A DNA stretch of 64,000 bases from Aliarcobacter skirrowii CCUG 10374 (GCF_003544835.1 NZ_CP032099.1:1612001-1676000), one strand, 5' to 3'. Counted from the stretch's first letter, positions 7,628-16,377 are shown. Numbers and translations are program-made. The notes: a model not told the origin generated them from the sequence alone.

Positions 7628-8641
7628 ATGGCTGAAGATATAAAAAACGAAGAAGCTTCTAATAGTGTTGATGAACAAGATAACAAAGAGAATAAAACTA
7701 ATCATAGTTTAAATAAAGCAAATTTAATAAAAAAAGCTTTAATAGCTGGTATAGCAATCCTTGTTATATTTCTACTTATTATTTTAGTTTTAATACTAAC
7801 TAAAAAGCCAAATAGTGTTGAAGAAACTTCTAGTGCTCAAGTAGCAAGCCAAATTGAACAAAATATAGAAACTGCAGAGAATAAACAACTAAATGAAAAT
7901 CAAACTGTCCAAAATGAAGAGAGTGATTTTAAATTTGACTTTAATAATCTTGAACCAGATAAATTAAATGAGCAGTTAGAGCTATTAACTAATAAAAGCT
8001 TAGAACAAAAAGCTTTAGAAGAGTTATCATTATTGGAAAAAGAAGAAAAAAAATCAAGTAATGCTTCATCTATTTTTGTTGAATCAAATGATTCTAAAAC
8101 AGAAAATATTATAAATAGCACTCAAGAGAGTGTTAATAATGAAGTATTAGTTTTAAATGATGTTGAAGAAAAAAATATTGAAATCAATAGTGAAACAAAA
8201 GAGAGTGAAACTATAGAAAACAGTGATGAACCAATAGAGACTAAAACTATTTTAGAAGATGAAAAAGAAGAGCTTACTAATAATACGAAAAAAGAGATTG
8301 AGATATCAAAAGAGTCAAAATCTTTAATTGTTTTTGAGGATGAATCTAAAAATGAAGATACAAAAGCTTCGGATATTAATAAATATGAATTTTTAAAAAT
8401 AATAAGTGTTGCAAAAATAAAAGGAAATCTAAAAAAATCTTACTATAACAAAATTTATAACATAGATAGTTCTGTTTTGCTTTGTAGAGACTCATTAGGT
8501 AATATTGAGATATATTTTGGACCATTTAAAGATAACACGAAGCAAGAGAATCTTTTAAATAGACTCTTAGAAGCTGGTTTTAGTGAAGCATACAATCTAG
8601 AGATGGAAAAAGAAGAGTTTAATAAAAGATGCAACTACTAA
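7628..8641 (+). CDS. Single-pass membrane protein with acidic linker and SPOR-like C-terminus
   Basis: The 337-residue protein has a charged cytoplasmic start, one membrane segment at about residues 37-58 (ALIAGIAILVIFLLIILVLI), then about 190 acidic, Ser/Asn/Glu-rich residues probably in the periplasm. The final 85 residues appear folded: LLCRDSLGNIEIYFGPFKD and NLLNRLLEAGFSEAYNL fit the strand-helix pattern of SPOR domains (GPF followed by a helix and a Gly-Phe turn), which bind septal peptidoglycan. That resemblance is by eye and only moderate. It directly follows the Tyr-repeat gene with no gap, downstream of flgG, and ends against the convergent rimM. Confidence 0.8.
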   Translation: MAEDIKNEEASNSVDEQDNKENKTNHSLNKANLIKKALIAGIAILVIFLLIILVLILTKKPNSVEETSSAQVASQIEQNIETAENKQLNENQTVQNEESDFKFDFNNLEPDKLNEQLELLTNKSLEQKALEELSLLEKEEKKSSNASSIFVESNDSKTENIINSTQESVNNEVLVLNDVEEKNIEINSETKESETIENSDEPIETKTILEDEKEELTNNTKKEIEISKESKSLIVFEDESKNEDTKASDINKYEFLKIISVAKIKGNLKKSYYNKIYNIDSSVLLCRDSLGNIEIYFGPFKDNTKQENLLNRLLEAGFSEAYNLEMEKEEFNKRCNY

Positions 8642-8645
8642 TTTT

Positions 8646-9176
8646 TTAAGAGTTTTCTAAAATATCAAAAGCATTTATAGCAAATATCTTTTTATTTTCA
8701 ATATCAACTCTTTGAATAAAAGTTTCAAATATATGAGGAATTAAAAAGATTTTTGGAAGACCTTTTTCTACAAGTTGCGAATCTGTTTTAACTTCTAAAT
8801 AATCATTTAATGGAAATCTGTGAACATCACTTACAACACCTAATTTTAAGCTATCTTCATAAACTTCACATGATATTAAATCAAACCAAAAAAACTCGTT
8901 ATCTTTTAATTTACAAAACTCTTTAGTCTGCTCGATTGTAGTGTATAACTCTGTATTTGTAAGTTTTTTAGCACTTTCAATATCACTAAAACCTTCAAAA
9001 GATACAAGATCTCTATCTTTTAGATACTCTAAGATTGTAAGTTGGAAATTTTTATTTGTTAGAAAAGTTGAGCCTTTTTTAAATTGCTCAGGAAAATCAG
9101 AGTCAATAAAAAGTCTTAAATGACCTTTTAATCCTACTGCTTTTCCTAATTTTGCTACATAAACCTTATTATTCAT
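8646..9176 (-). CDS. rimM: Ribosome maturation factor RimM
   Basis: RimM helps mature the 30S head and binds ribosomal protein S19. The 176-residue protein starts VYVAKLGKAVGLKGHLRLF, the family's N-terminal barrel motif (GKIGKxxGLKG in many species), and has the C-terminal PRC-barrel segment with LGVVSDVHRFPLNDYLEVK and IFLIPHIFETFIQRVDIENKKI. It is the last gene of the ffh-rpsP-KH-rimM group; trmD and rplS, which usually follow, are absent and the next gene is convergent. Confidence 0.95.
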   Translation of the reverse strand: MNNKVYVAKLGKAVGLKGHLRLFIDSDFPEQFKKGSTFLTNKNFQLTILEYLKDRDLVSFEGFSDIESAKKLTNTELYTTIEQTKEFCKLKDNEFFWFDLISCEVYEDSLKLGVVSDVHRFPLNDYLEVKTDSQLVEKGLPKIFLIPHIFETFIQRVDIENKKIFAINAFDILENS

Positions 9177-9179
9177 AAA

Positions 9180-9419
9180 CTACTTTGCTACTACTTGGAT
9201 TTTATAAGATACTCCATCTTTAGCCTTGCAACCATTTGCAATTGTTTTTAGAGCATTTATCATATTTCCATTTTTACCAATTAATTTACCAATATCCAAA
9301 CTATTTACACTAAGAGTGATTAAAATAAAGTTCTCATCAACTCTCTCTTGAGAAATCTCAACATCTTCTGGAATTGAAACTATTAGTTTTGCATAGTTTT
9401 CTATAAAGTTTGTAATCAT
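9180..9419 (-). CDS. khpA: KH-domain RNA-binding protein (KhpA type)
   Basis: A 79-residue protein consisting of one KH domain. The GKLIGKNGNMINALKTI segment contains the GxxG RNA-binding loop (GKNG), followed by the helix typical of KhpA/YlqC. This small protein is regularly encoded between rpsP and rimM in bacteria, as it is here, and is thought to bind RNA in the cytoplasm with a partner KH/R3H protein. It is 3 bases from rimM and 6 from rpsP. Confidence 0.92.
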   Translation of the reverse strand: MITNFIENYAKLIVSIPEDVEISQERVDENFILITLSVNSLDIGKLIGKNGNMINALKTIANGCKAKDGVSYKIQVVAK

Positions 9420-9425
9420 TTGATA

Positions 9426-9653
9426 CTATTTTGAAGTTAATTTTTTAACTTTTTCTGATGGTTTAGCACCAACACTTAGCCAATAGTTATATCTCTCTTC
9501 ATCAATTTTGAAAACTTGTGGCTCAACTACTGGATTGTAGTAACCAATTGATTCAATCCATCCTGAATCTCTTCTTTTTCTTGAGTCTGTTACAACTATT
9601 CTATAAAATGGTTTTTTGTTTCTTCCCATTCTTGTTAATCTAATCACTGTCAT
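9426..9653 (-). CDS. rpsP: 30S ribosomal protein S16
   Basis: The 75-residue protein begins [20 protein letters not shown] and contains [20 protein letters not shown] and the PSEKVKKL end, all diagnostic of S16. The reading frame is open for another 66 bases upstream, but the ATG at 9653 is preferred because AAAAAAGGACAAAACA precedes it and because family members begin here. The upstream open stretch runs through the hairpin at 9676-9722. Confidence 0.97.
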   Translation of the reverse strand: MTVIRLTRMGRNKKPFYRIVVTDSRKRRDSGWIESIGYYNPVVEPQVFKIDEERYNYWLSVGAKPSEKVKKLTSK

Positions 9654-9675
9654 TGTTTTGTCCTTTTTTAAATTT

Positions 9676-9722
9676 ATAGTGTTGAGCTTTAAACTCCAAA
9701 AAAGTTTATAGCTCAGCACTAT
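9676..9722 (-). promoter_or_regulatory. Long hairpin in the ffh-rpsP intergenic region
   Basis: Positions 9676-9695 and 9703-9722 are inverted copies that pair over 20 base pairs with one G-U pair and one mismatch, around a 7-base loop. No run of T follows on either strand, so it does not look like an intrinsic terminator. It fills most of the gap between the ffh stop and the rpsP ribosome binding site, where it could act as a processing site, an mRNA stabiliser or a leader control element. Confidence 0.7.
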
Positions 9723-9730
9723 TTTTAATT

Positions 9731-11083
9731 CTATCTTGGAATTTTTGGCATTCCATTTGGTCCCATTTGAGACAACATATTTGTAAAACCTTTCATTCCA
9801 CCTTTGTTTGAAAGCTGTTTTGCCATTTTTGAAGCATTTTTAAACTGTTTTAAAATCTTATTTACTTGAACTTCACTTAAACCAGCACCTGCTGAGATTC
9901 TTTTTTTTCTACTAGGATTTAGTAAATCTGGATTAACTCTTTCTTTTTGAGTCATTGAACTAATTAAAGCTTTAATTCTAACTATCTCTTTAGAGTTTTC
10001 AAAATCCATATCTTTTAAAGCTGGCATCATATTTGATAAGCCTGGAATCATTCCCATAATAGATTTTAAACTTCCAAGTTTACTTAACATTTGAAGCTGT
10101 TCTAAAAAGTCATTAAAGTTGAATTCACCTTTTTTTATCTTTCTACTTACCTCTTTTGCTTTTTTCTCATCTATTAAAGTAGCTGTTTTTTCAGCAAGCC
10201 CAGCAATATCCCCAAGTCCTAAAAGTCTTGAAACAACTCTATCTGGAATAAAAACTTCCAAATCTGGCATTTTTTCACCAATACCAATAAATCTTAATGG
10301 AACTTCTACTTGGTGAGCAATACTAAGTGCAACTCCACCTTTTGTATCACCATCATATTTTGATAATATAACTCCATCAATTCCAATTTTCTCTTTAAAT
10401 GTAGTTGCTGTTTTTGTTGCATCATGACCTGTCATAGAGTCTGCAACATAAAAAATCTCACTTGGATTTATAGCATCTTTAACATCTTTAAGCTCACTCA
10501 TAAGCTCATCATCAATAGCAAGTCTTCCAGCTGTATCTATTAAAACAACATCATAATGCTCTTTTTTTGCTTTCTCAACTGCAGCTTGTGCAATTTTTAT
10601 AGGATTTTTCTCATTATCATCAAAATAGATATCAACATCAATTTGTTTTGCAATCTGTTTTAGCTGCTCAACAGCTGCAAGTCTTTGTAAGTCACAAGCA
10701 GCTACTAAAACTTTTTTATTTCTTAGTTTTAAATAGTTTGCTAATTTTCCAGTTGTAGTAGTTTTACCACTTCCTTGAAGACCTGTCATTAAAATTTTTG
10801 TAGGAGGAGTTGAAGAGAATACAAAACCTTGATTTCCATTTGCTGTTAAAACTTTTTCAAGCTCTTCTTTTAGAACTTTTATGAAGTTATCTTGTCCAAT
10901 TCCAATATTTTTTACACCCAACTCAATATTAGCTAATAACTCTTTTGTCGTTTTATGGTGAACATCAGCTTTTAAAAATGCTTTTTTTAGCTCACTAATA
11001 GCACGACTTAATGATGCAACATCATCTTGATGTCTTATCTTATTTACAACACCTCGAATTGAGCTAGTTATTGAATCAAACAA
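9731..11083 (-). CDS. ffh: Signal recognition particle protein Ffh (SRP54)
   Basis: Ffh binds 4.5S RNA and signal sequences of nascent membrane proteins and delivers them to FtsY. The 450-residue protein has the N domain, the GTPase G domain with [15 protein letters not shown] (about 99-113), [15 protein letters not shown] and [12 protein letters not shown], and a methionine-rich M domain with [20 protein letters not shown] and the [15 protein letters not shown]-binding motif. The start codon is TTG, with GGAG 7 bases upstream. Confidence 0.98.
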   Translation of the reverse strand: MFDSITSSIRGVVNKIRHQDDVASLSRAISELKKAFLKADVHHKTTKELLANIELGVKNIGIGQDNFIKVLKEELEKVLTANGNQGFVFSSTPPTKILMTGLQGSGKTTTTGKLANYLKLRNKKVLVAACDLQRLAAVEQLKQIAKQIDVDIYFDDNEKNPIKIAQAAVEKAKKEHYDVVLIDTAGRLAIDDELMSELKDVKDAINPSEIFYVADSMTGHDATKTATTFKEKIGIDGVILSKYDGDTKGGVALSIAHQVEVPLRFIGIGEKMPDLEVFIPDRVVSRLLGLGDIAGLAEKTATLIDEKKAKEVSRKIKKGEFNFNDFLEQLQMLSKLGSLKSIMGMIPGLSNMMPALKDMDFENSKEIVRIKALISSMTQKERVNPDLLNPSRKKRISAGAGLSEVQVNKILKQFKNASKMAKQLSNKGGMKGFTNMLSQMGPNGMPKIPR

Positions 11084-11232
11084 TTTTACACTCCATAATT
11101 TTAATTTTGAGATATTACATCTTTTTTGCTTTATTTTAGATTAAATAAAAGGATTATTTTAAGTAATTTTTTAGATTAGAAAAATAACTAAAGCCCTATT
11201 CTATGGACTTTTTACTTTTTTAAACCTTAAAA

Positions 11233-11985
11233 TTAACTAAAATCATACACCTTGAACTCTTTTGGTTCTTTTGATTCGAAAACATAATCAAATATTTTTG
11301 TAACTTTTGAGTGAAGCAAAACCCTATTTACATTTGAAGCAGTTCTTCCATATAAACTATCTCCAATAATAGGAAATCCTAAAGCTGCTAAATGAACTCT
11401 AATTTGATGAGTTCTTCCACTCTCAATTACCACTTTAACTTTTGATTTATTTCCCTCTACAAGCATTGGAATAAGAGTTGTTTTTGCACTTTTTCCATGT
11501 TTGTCTATTTTTGATTTAGCCATTCCTCTATCTTTTGTAGTTAAAATTGGTTTATCAATTACTAACTCTTCGATAACTTTTCCCTCAACAATAGCAACAT
11601 ACTCTTTATAAACTCTATTTTGCGCAAACTCTTTAATAGCTCTTTTTTGAAACTCTTCATTCTTTGCAAAAAGCATAACTCCACTTGTCTCTTTATCTAG
11701 TCTATTTAAAAGTATTGCATTTTCAAATTTTCTTGATACCTCATCTGCTGTTAAAAAAGCTGGTTTATCAACTGCTAAAATATCTTTATCTTCAAATATA
11801 ACTTTTATTTTTGCAATATCTTTTACACTAAATTTAGTATCAACTCTTATCTCACCTCGTGCTATTAAAAGTTTTTTCCCAGAAACTGTTACTAAACCTT
11901 TATCAATAAGCTCTTTTGCCTTTGCATTTGAAATTCTCTCTTGCATTGCTAGAAGTTTATATGCTTTATCAAACTCTACTGCCAT
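11233..11985 (-). CDS. RluA-family pseudouridine synthase
   Basis: This 250-residue enzyme should isomerise uridine in rRNA or tRNA. An S4-like start (ISNAKAKELIDKGLVTVSGK) precedes the catalytic domain. The active-site stretch is ILLNRLDKETSGVMLFAKN; the catalytic Asp of the RLD motif is present, but Asn replaces the His usual before Arg. GRTHQIRVHLAALGFPIIGDSLYG near the end is the second family signature. It overlaps waaA by 10 bases, as part of a minus-strand run from purE. Which RNA position it modifies cannot be told from sequence. Confidence 0.92.
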   Translation of the reverse strand: MAVEFDKAYKLLAMQERISNAKAKELIDKGLVTVSGKKLLIARGEIRVDTKFSVKDIAKIKVIFEDKDILAVDKPAFLTADEVSRKFENAILLNRLDKETSGVMLFAKNEEFQKRAIKEFAQNRVYKEYVAIVEGKVIEELVIDKPILTTKDRGMAKSKIDKHGKSAKTTLIPMLVEGNKSKVKVVIESGRTHQIRVHLAALGFPIIGDSLYGRTASNVNRVLLHSKVTKIFDYVFESKEPKEFKVYDFS

Positions 11986-13124
11986 TTTTCTATCTCCTTA
12001 ATTATAGGCTCAAACGAACCCTCTTTTGTAAGTTCTGGTTTTAAAAGAGTAGATGCTTTTTCAAGATACTCTTTTAACTCATTTTTTTCTATTAAATAGT
12101 AATTTTTAATGCACTCAAAAAGTGATTTTTGATTAAATATATTTTTACCACTTATTATAATATTTCCAAAATATGCTGGTTCTATTGGATTATGACCACC
12201 TACATTTGCAAATGCCCCACCAAGAATTGTAATATCCCCAATAGAGTAGATATCATTTAGCATTCCCATTTTATCAATTAAGATAATATCACTTGAAAAA
12301 TCCTCTTTTAAACTATATTTATGAAAACTTATCTCTTTGTCTTTTATATAATCTTTAATTAACTCTTCAACTTTTAAAAATCTCTCAGGATGTCTTGGAA
12401 CAACTATTAGTTTTCCATACTCTTTTTTATAAGAGCTCAAAACAAGCTCCTCCTCACCTTCATGTGTACTTGCTGCAACAATTACCTTTGAATTTGGTTT
12501 TTTTAAATCTAGCTTTTTTTGTGGAAGTTGTGCTAATTTTATATTTCCAATAACCTCAACATTTTTAGCCCCAAGCTCTTCTAATCTTTTTTTATCAAGT
12601 TGACTTTGTGCAAAAACTTTATCTATATTTTCAAAAATTTTTTTATAAAAAAACTTAAATCTTAAATATGATTTATAAGATCTATCTGAAATCCTTGCAT
12701 TTATAAGTAAAGTTTTTGCACCTTTTCTTTTTGCGCATAAAAATAACATATACCAAAGTTCAGCCTCCATAACAACCAAAACTTTCTGTTTGCTTATCCA
12801 AAAAGGAAGGAAAATCTCAAAAGGAAGATATCTTACATTTTGGCTTACTGTTTTTGCCTCTTCAAATCCTGTATTTGTAATAACACTAATATTTGCTTTA
12901 GCTTCAAACTCTTCTATTAAAGGTTTTATAGCTTTAACTTCACCCATTGAACATGAGTGAAACCAAATACCACTAAAATCAAACTTTGAATTGTTTTTTA
13001 AAAAAAATTTTGCAGGAATTGCATCTTTATACTTATCTTCTCTTTTTTTATATAGTAAATATGGAGTCAATAATATATATGTAATTATTAAAATTAGATT
13101 ATAAAAAAGGGTAAAGAGGCTCAA
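11976..13124 (-). CDS. waaA: Kdo transferase WaaA (KdtA)
   Basis: WaaA adds Kdo to lipid A precursor at the inner membrane, the first core step of lipopolysaccharide. The 382-residue protein has an N-terminal membrane segment (about 5-23) and then GIWFHSCSMGEVKAIKPLIE, the acceptor-side motif with the conserved catalytic Glu of the family. The donor-side half includes VVAASTHEGEEELVLSSY, VVPRHPER and DITILGGAFANVGGHNPIEP, all strongly conserved. The start is TTG with AGAGG about 9 bases upstream; family members begin with a similar hydrophobic stretch. Confidence 0.96.
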   Translation of the reverse strand: MSLFTLFYNLILIITYILLTPYLLYKKREDKYKDAIPAKFFLKNNSKFDFSGIWFHSCSMGEVKAIKPLIEEFEAKANISVITNTGFEEAKTVSQNVRYLPFEIFLPFWISKQKVLVVMEAELWYMLFLCAKRKGAKTLLINARISDRSYKSYLRFKFFYKKIFENIDKVFAQSQLDKKRLEELGAKNVEVIGNIKLAQLPQKKLDLKKPNSKVIVAASTHEGEEELVLSSYKKEYGKLIVVPRHPERFLKVEELIKDYIKDKEISFHKYSLKEDFSSDIILIDKMGMLNDIYSIGDITILGGAFANVGGHNPIEPAYFGNIIISGKNIFNQKSLFECIKNYYLIEKNELKEYLEKASTLLKPELTKEGSFEPIIKEIEKWQ

Positions 13125-13127
13125 GCT

Positions 13128-13856
13128 TTAAGCCTCTTTTGTAACAGTTTCTTCTTCACCTTTATAAAGAATTCTTCCACAGTGAAGACAGTTTACAATC
13201 TCTTCACCTTTTATAACTTCTGCATAAGTTTTGTCGCTTATTTTCATAAAACATCCAAAACAAGCTTGTTGTTTAACAGGAACTACCGCTGTATCTTTTG
13301 CCCATCTTTTAATTTTTTCATAAAATGTTAAGATTTTTTTATCAAAATTTCCTAAAAGTTCATTTCTTTTTGCATAAACTACATCTCTATCTTTATTTAT
13401 TGCTTCAATCTCTTGGTCAACAACAACTTTAATCTCTTCAATATCACTCTCTTCTGCTTTAAGTTTTGCTTGAAGCTCTTTTAAGCTCTCTTCTTTTGCA
13501 ACTGTTAGTTTATCTAATCTTTCAATCTCTTCATTTGCAAAACTAACCTGCTCTTTTGCAATCTCTTCTTCAAGTTGTAAAGCTTTTAACTCTTTTTCAT
13601 TTGTTACATCTTTATTTTTTTTAGCAATTTGATCTAGTTTTGTTTTTAACTCTGATAGATGAATATTGTTTTTTGTTCTTTTTGATTTTAGTTCATCAAT
13701 CTCAAGATACACACTATTTATAGAAGTTTTTAATGCCTCTGCTGTCTCAACAAAAACTGCTAATTTTGCTTTTTGTTGCTCGATTTTTGGGTCAAATTGA
13801 CTTATGCTTGTATCATATTTTGATAAAGTTACTAAGTCTTGTAAATACTTATTCAA
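13128..13856 (-). CDS. Coiled-coil C4 zinc-ribbon protein (HP0958/Cj0706 type)
   Basis: A long coiled coil (about residues 15-170) is followed by a zinc ribbon with two Cys pairs, ACFGCFMKIS and VNCLHCGRILY. The Helicobacter pylori homologue HP0958 is reported to bind RpoN and flaA mRNA and to be needed for flagella. A frame starting with TTG at 13880 is open, but the TTG at 13856 is a better start: AAAGGAG lies 6 bases upstream (13863-13869), and the protein then begins MNKYLQDLVTLS. It overlaps the NIF3 gene end by 8 bases. Confidence 0.9.
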   Translation of the reverse strand: MNKYLQDLVTLSKYDTSISQFDPKIEQQKAKLAVFVETAEALKTSINSVYLEIDELKSKRTKNNIHLSELKTKLDQIAKKNKDVTNEKELKALQLEEEIAKEQVSFANEEIERLDKLTVAKEESLKELQAKLKAEESDIEEIKVVVDQEIEAINKDRDVVYAKRNELLGNFDKKILTFYEKIKRWAKDTAVVPVKQQACFGCFMKISDKTYAEVIKGEEIVNCLHCGRILYKGEEETVTKEA

Positions 13857-14601
13857 CGGTTTCTCCTTTAAAAAACTCAAATGGATTTTTTGAAGCTGTT
13901 ATTATAGCTTTTAATTTATTTTTTTTCAAATACTGGCTTAACAATTGTTCTAAAAGTATATTAAAACTATTTTCACTCTCATAGTGTCTAATATCTATTA
14001 AGGACAAATCTCTTGCTTTTGCTTCCATTGCATCGTGATATTTAATATCACCTGTTATAAAGCAATCTGCTTTAACCTCATCTATTAAACTCATTGCACT
14101 TCCTGTACAAATTGCAATAGTTTTAATACTCTCTTTTGTTTTAACATATTTTAAATTTTTTAAATTTAATTTTTTTGATAGATAGTTTAATAACTCATCA
14201 AAACTCATATTGATTTCACAATTTGCAATAAACTCATTTTGATTAACTATTTTAAAACCTAAAATCTCTTCAACTACAAATCTATTTAAATGCGTTTTGT
14301 CAATATTTGTGTGCATAGAAATTAGTGCAATATCTTTTTTTATCAACTCTTTTAAAATTTTAGTGCTATAAGTATCGTAATTAACTCTTTTTAATCCACT
14401 AAAAATCAATGGATGATGAGTTATAACTAAAGAGTTTGGCTTTAAATTTTTTACCAAATCTAAATCTAAATCCATACTTAGATATAAACTTTCAAAACTA
14501 TCACTCATATTTCCAACAAGAAGTCCTGAGTTATCCCATTTTTCTTGAAACTCAAAAGGAGAAAGCTCATTTAAGTAGTTATAAATATCTTCTATTTTCA
14601 A
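13849..14601 (-). CDS. NIF3/DUF34 family metal-binding protein
   Basis: A NIF3-like protein of about 250 residues. Conserved stretches are KWDNSGLLVGN, NSLVITHHPLIFSGLK (metal ligands His-His), ISMHTNIDK and CFITGDIKYHDAMEAKARDLSLIDI with the His near the C-terminus. Members bind two metals and have been linked to GTP cyclohydrolase-like or cofactor repair roles, but the reaction is not settled. An ATG is available at 14622, but the TTG at 14601 is preferred: AGGAG lies 7 bases upstream and the resulting start MKIEDIYNYLNEL is the family's normal one. Confidence 0.92.
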   Translation of the reverse strand: MKIEDIYNYLNELSPFEFQEKWDNSGLLVGNMSDSFESLYLSMDLDLDLVKNLKPNSLVITHHPLIFSGLKRVNYDTYSTKILKELIKKDIALISMHTNIDKTHLNRFVVEEILGFKIVNQNEFIANCEINMSFDELLNYLSKKLNLKNLKYVKTKESIKTIAICTGSAMSLIDEVKADCFITGDIKYHDAMEAKARDLSLIDIRHYESENSFNILLEQLLSQYLKKNKLKAIITASKNPFEFFKGETVE

Positions 14602-14636
14602 TAAATTACTCCTATTGTTCATCTCACAACAATCTA

Positions 14637-14717
14637 GCTCATTTCATTCGCTACGATTGATACACTTCGTTAGTTCGCACCAGCCTTTTGTGAAAGTTCT
14701 TAACTTTCTGCAAAAGG
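14637..14717 (-). repeat. Two GCGAA-type direct repeats followed by a hairpin
   Basis: On the minus strand the glyQ-NIF3 gap holds a hairpin and two related 15-16 base units. The hairpin pairs 14684-14698 with 14702-14717 in two 7-bp blocks (CCTTTTG/CAAAAGG and GAAAGTT/AACTTTC) around a small bulge. The units are GCGAACTAACGAAGTG at 14663-14678 and GCGAATGAAATGAGC at 14637-14651. There is no T run after the hairpin, so it is not a standard terminator. It may be a leader element or a remnant of a repeated intergenic sequence. Confidence 0.55.
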
Positions 14718-14735
14718 TAAAAAATACTAAAAGAG

Positions 14736-15617
14736 TTAGCTCCTAACTCTTTCTTGACGCATTTTTTCCTGCTCTTTATACATAACAGCACAAGCTTGTG
14801 CAAGTTCTCTCACCTTTAAAATATAGTTTTGTCTCTCTGTAACACTTATTGCTTTTCTTGCATCTAAAGTATTAAAAGCGTGACTTGCTATCATACATTG
14901 ATCATATGCAGGAAGTGGAAGTTGTGCTTCTAAACAAGATTTGCACTCATTAAATGCCTCTTCAAAATCTCTAAATAGTTTTGTTGTATTTGCTACTTCA
15001 AAATTATATTTAGAGAATTGATACTCTGCTTCTTTGTGAACATCTGCATAAGTTGTAATTCCATGCTTATTTTTATTCCAAACAATATCAAAAACAGAAT
15101 CAACTCCTTGAAGATACATAGCAAGTCTCTCTGTTCCATAAGTAATCTCAACAGCAACAGGATCACAAGGAAGTCCTCCAACTTGTTGAAAATATGTAAA
15201 TTGTGTAACTTCCATACCATCAAGCCAAACTTCCCATCCAAGTCCCCAAGCTCCTAGAGTTGGTGACTCCCAGTTATCTTCTACAAATCTAATATCGTGC
15301 CTGCTTAAATCAAGTCCTAAATACTCTAAAGATTGTAAATATAAATCTTGAATATTTTCTAAACTTGGTTTTATTAATACTTGAAACTGATAGTAACTTC
15401 CTAATCTATTTGGATTCTCTCCATATCTTCCATCTGTTGGTCTTCTTGATGGTGCAACATAAGCAACACTCCAAGGAGTTGAATCAAGACTTCTAAGCAG
15501 TGTTGCTGGATGAAATGTTCCAGCACCTGCAGCAATATCGTAAGGTTGTACAATATTACACCCCTCTTTTGCCCAGAACTCTTGAAGTTTTAATAACATT
15601 TGTGAAAAAGTAAGCAT
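14736..15617 (-). CDS. glyQ: Glycyl-tRNA synthetase alpha subunit
   Basis: GlyQ is the catalytic subunit of the alpha2beta2 glycyl-tRNA synthetase. The 293-residue protein starts with [19 protein letters not shown] and continues with [40 protein letters not shown] and [20 protein letters not shown], nearly invariant in the family. GlyS is not nearby, so the beta subunit must be encoded elsewhere. The glutaredoxin-like gene ends 1 base upstream. Confidence 0.98.
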   Translation of the reverse strand: MLTFSQMLLKLQEFWAKEGCNIVQPYDIAAGAGTFHPATLLRSLDSTPWSVAYVAPSRRPTDGRYGENPNRLGSYYQFQVLIKPSLENIQDLYLQSLEYLGLDLSRHDIRFVEDNWESPTLGAWGLGWEVWLDGMEVTQFTYFQQVGGLPCDPVAVEITYGTERLAMYLQGVDSVFDIVWNKNKHGITTYADVHKEAEYQFSKYNFEVANTTKLFRDFEEAFNECKSCLEAQLPLPAYDQCMIASHAFNTLDARKAISVTERQNYILKVRELAQACAVMYKEQEKMRQERVRS

Positions 15618-15618
15618 T

Positions 15619-15849
15619 CTATTTTATTCCTAACTCTTTATTTAATTTCTCTTTATCAAAGCCACAAATCCAACTATTTCCAATTAAAAAAACAGGTGCA
15701 CCTTGACATCTTTTTTGACAATCATTTAAAGCTTTTTTATTTTTTGTTAAATCTATATGATTATATTTAAGATTTTTGCTCTTTAAGTATACTATAGCTT
15801 CTTTACACCATTTACAATTTGGAATAGTAAATAGTGCAATAGGTTTCAT
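15619..15849 (-). CDS. Glutaredoxin-like protein
   Basis: A 76-residue thioredoxin-fold protein with [18 protein letters not shown], giving a Cys12-Lys-Trp-Cys15 redox pair, and [20 protein letters not shown], where the cis-Pro and the Gly-Phe of the glutathione site are in place. It is short but complete for a bacterial glutaredoxin. It lies between purE and glyQ with no gaps to speak of. Substrate is unknown; it could serve as a general disulfide reductase. Confidence 0.85.
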   Translation of the reverse strand: MKPIALFTIPNCKWCKEAIVYLKSKNLKYNHIDLTKNKKALNDCQKRCQGAPVFLIGNSWICGFDKEKLNKELGIK

Positions 15850-16344
15850 TTATAAAATTACTTCTATATCTTTTGAATCACTTTCAACTAATTTAGCTTT
15901 TACAACTCTATCTTCTTTTAATTTTGCAGCTAAATCTTTATCATTAATAGCTAAAATTTGCATTGCTAAATAAGCAGCATTAATTGCACCTGCTTTTCCT
16001 AAAGCAACAGTAGCAACTGGCATACCAGCTGGCATTTGAACAGTTGAAAGCATAGCATCCATACCATCCATCGCACCACCTTTCATAGGCACTCCAATAA
16101 TAGGTTTTGTTGTAGTTGCTGCTAATGCACCAGCTAAATGAGCTGCCATTCCAGCTGCAGCAATAAATGCAACTGCACCTTTCTCTTCTGCATCTTTAAC
16201 ATACTCTTTTGTTCTTTCAGGACTTCTATGAGCTGAAGATATAATTAATTCATATTTTACATTAAACTGTTCAAAAGTATCAGCACAATTTTTCATAATA
16301 TCATAATCAGATTTGCTACCCATAATAATCGAAATAAATCTCAT
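15850..16344 (-). CDS. purE: N5-carboxyaminoimidazole ribonucleotide mutase PurE
   Basis: PurE moves the carboxyl group of N5-CAIR to give CAIR in purine synthesis. The 164-residue protein shows IMGSKSDYDIMKNCADT at the start, SSAHRSPERTKEY with the catalytic His, and AAAGMAAHLAGALAATTTKPIIGVP and DAMLSTVQMPAGMPVATVA, all family signatures. The promoter TATAAT at 16378-16383 lies about 35 bases upstream, so purE probably heads the purE-glutaredoxin-glyQ transcript. Confidence 0.98.
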   Translation of the reverse strand: MRFISIIMGSKSDYDIMKNCADTFEQFNVKYELIISSAHRSPERTKEYVKDAEEKGAVAFIAAAGMAAHLAGALAATTTKPIIGVPMKGGAMDGMDAMLSTVQMPAGMPVATVALGKAGAINAAYLAMQILAINDKDLAAKLKEDRVVKAKLVESDSKDIEVIL

Positions 16345-16377
16345 TTTCTTATCCTATTTTTAAAATTTTAGATATAC

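Noticed and set aside
14623-14735. The more GC-rich glyQ-NIF3 gap considered as a tRNA or other RNA gene
   Set aside because: No cloverleaf, no GTTCGA-type T-loop in the right place; only a hairpin and two repeat units are seen.
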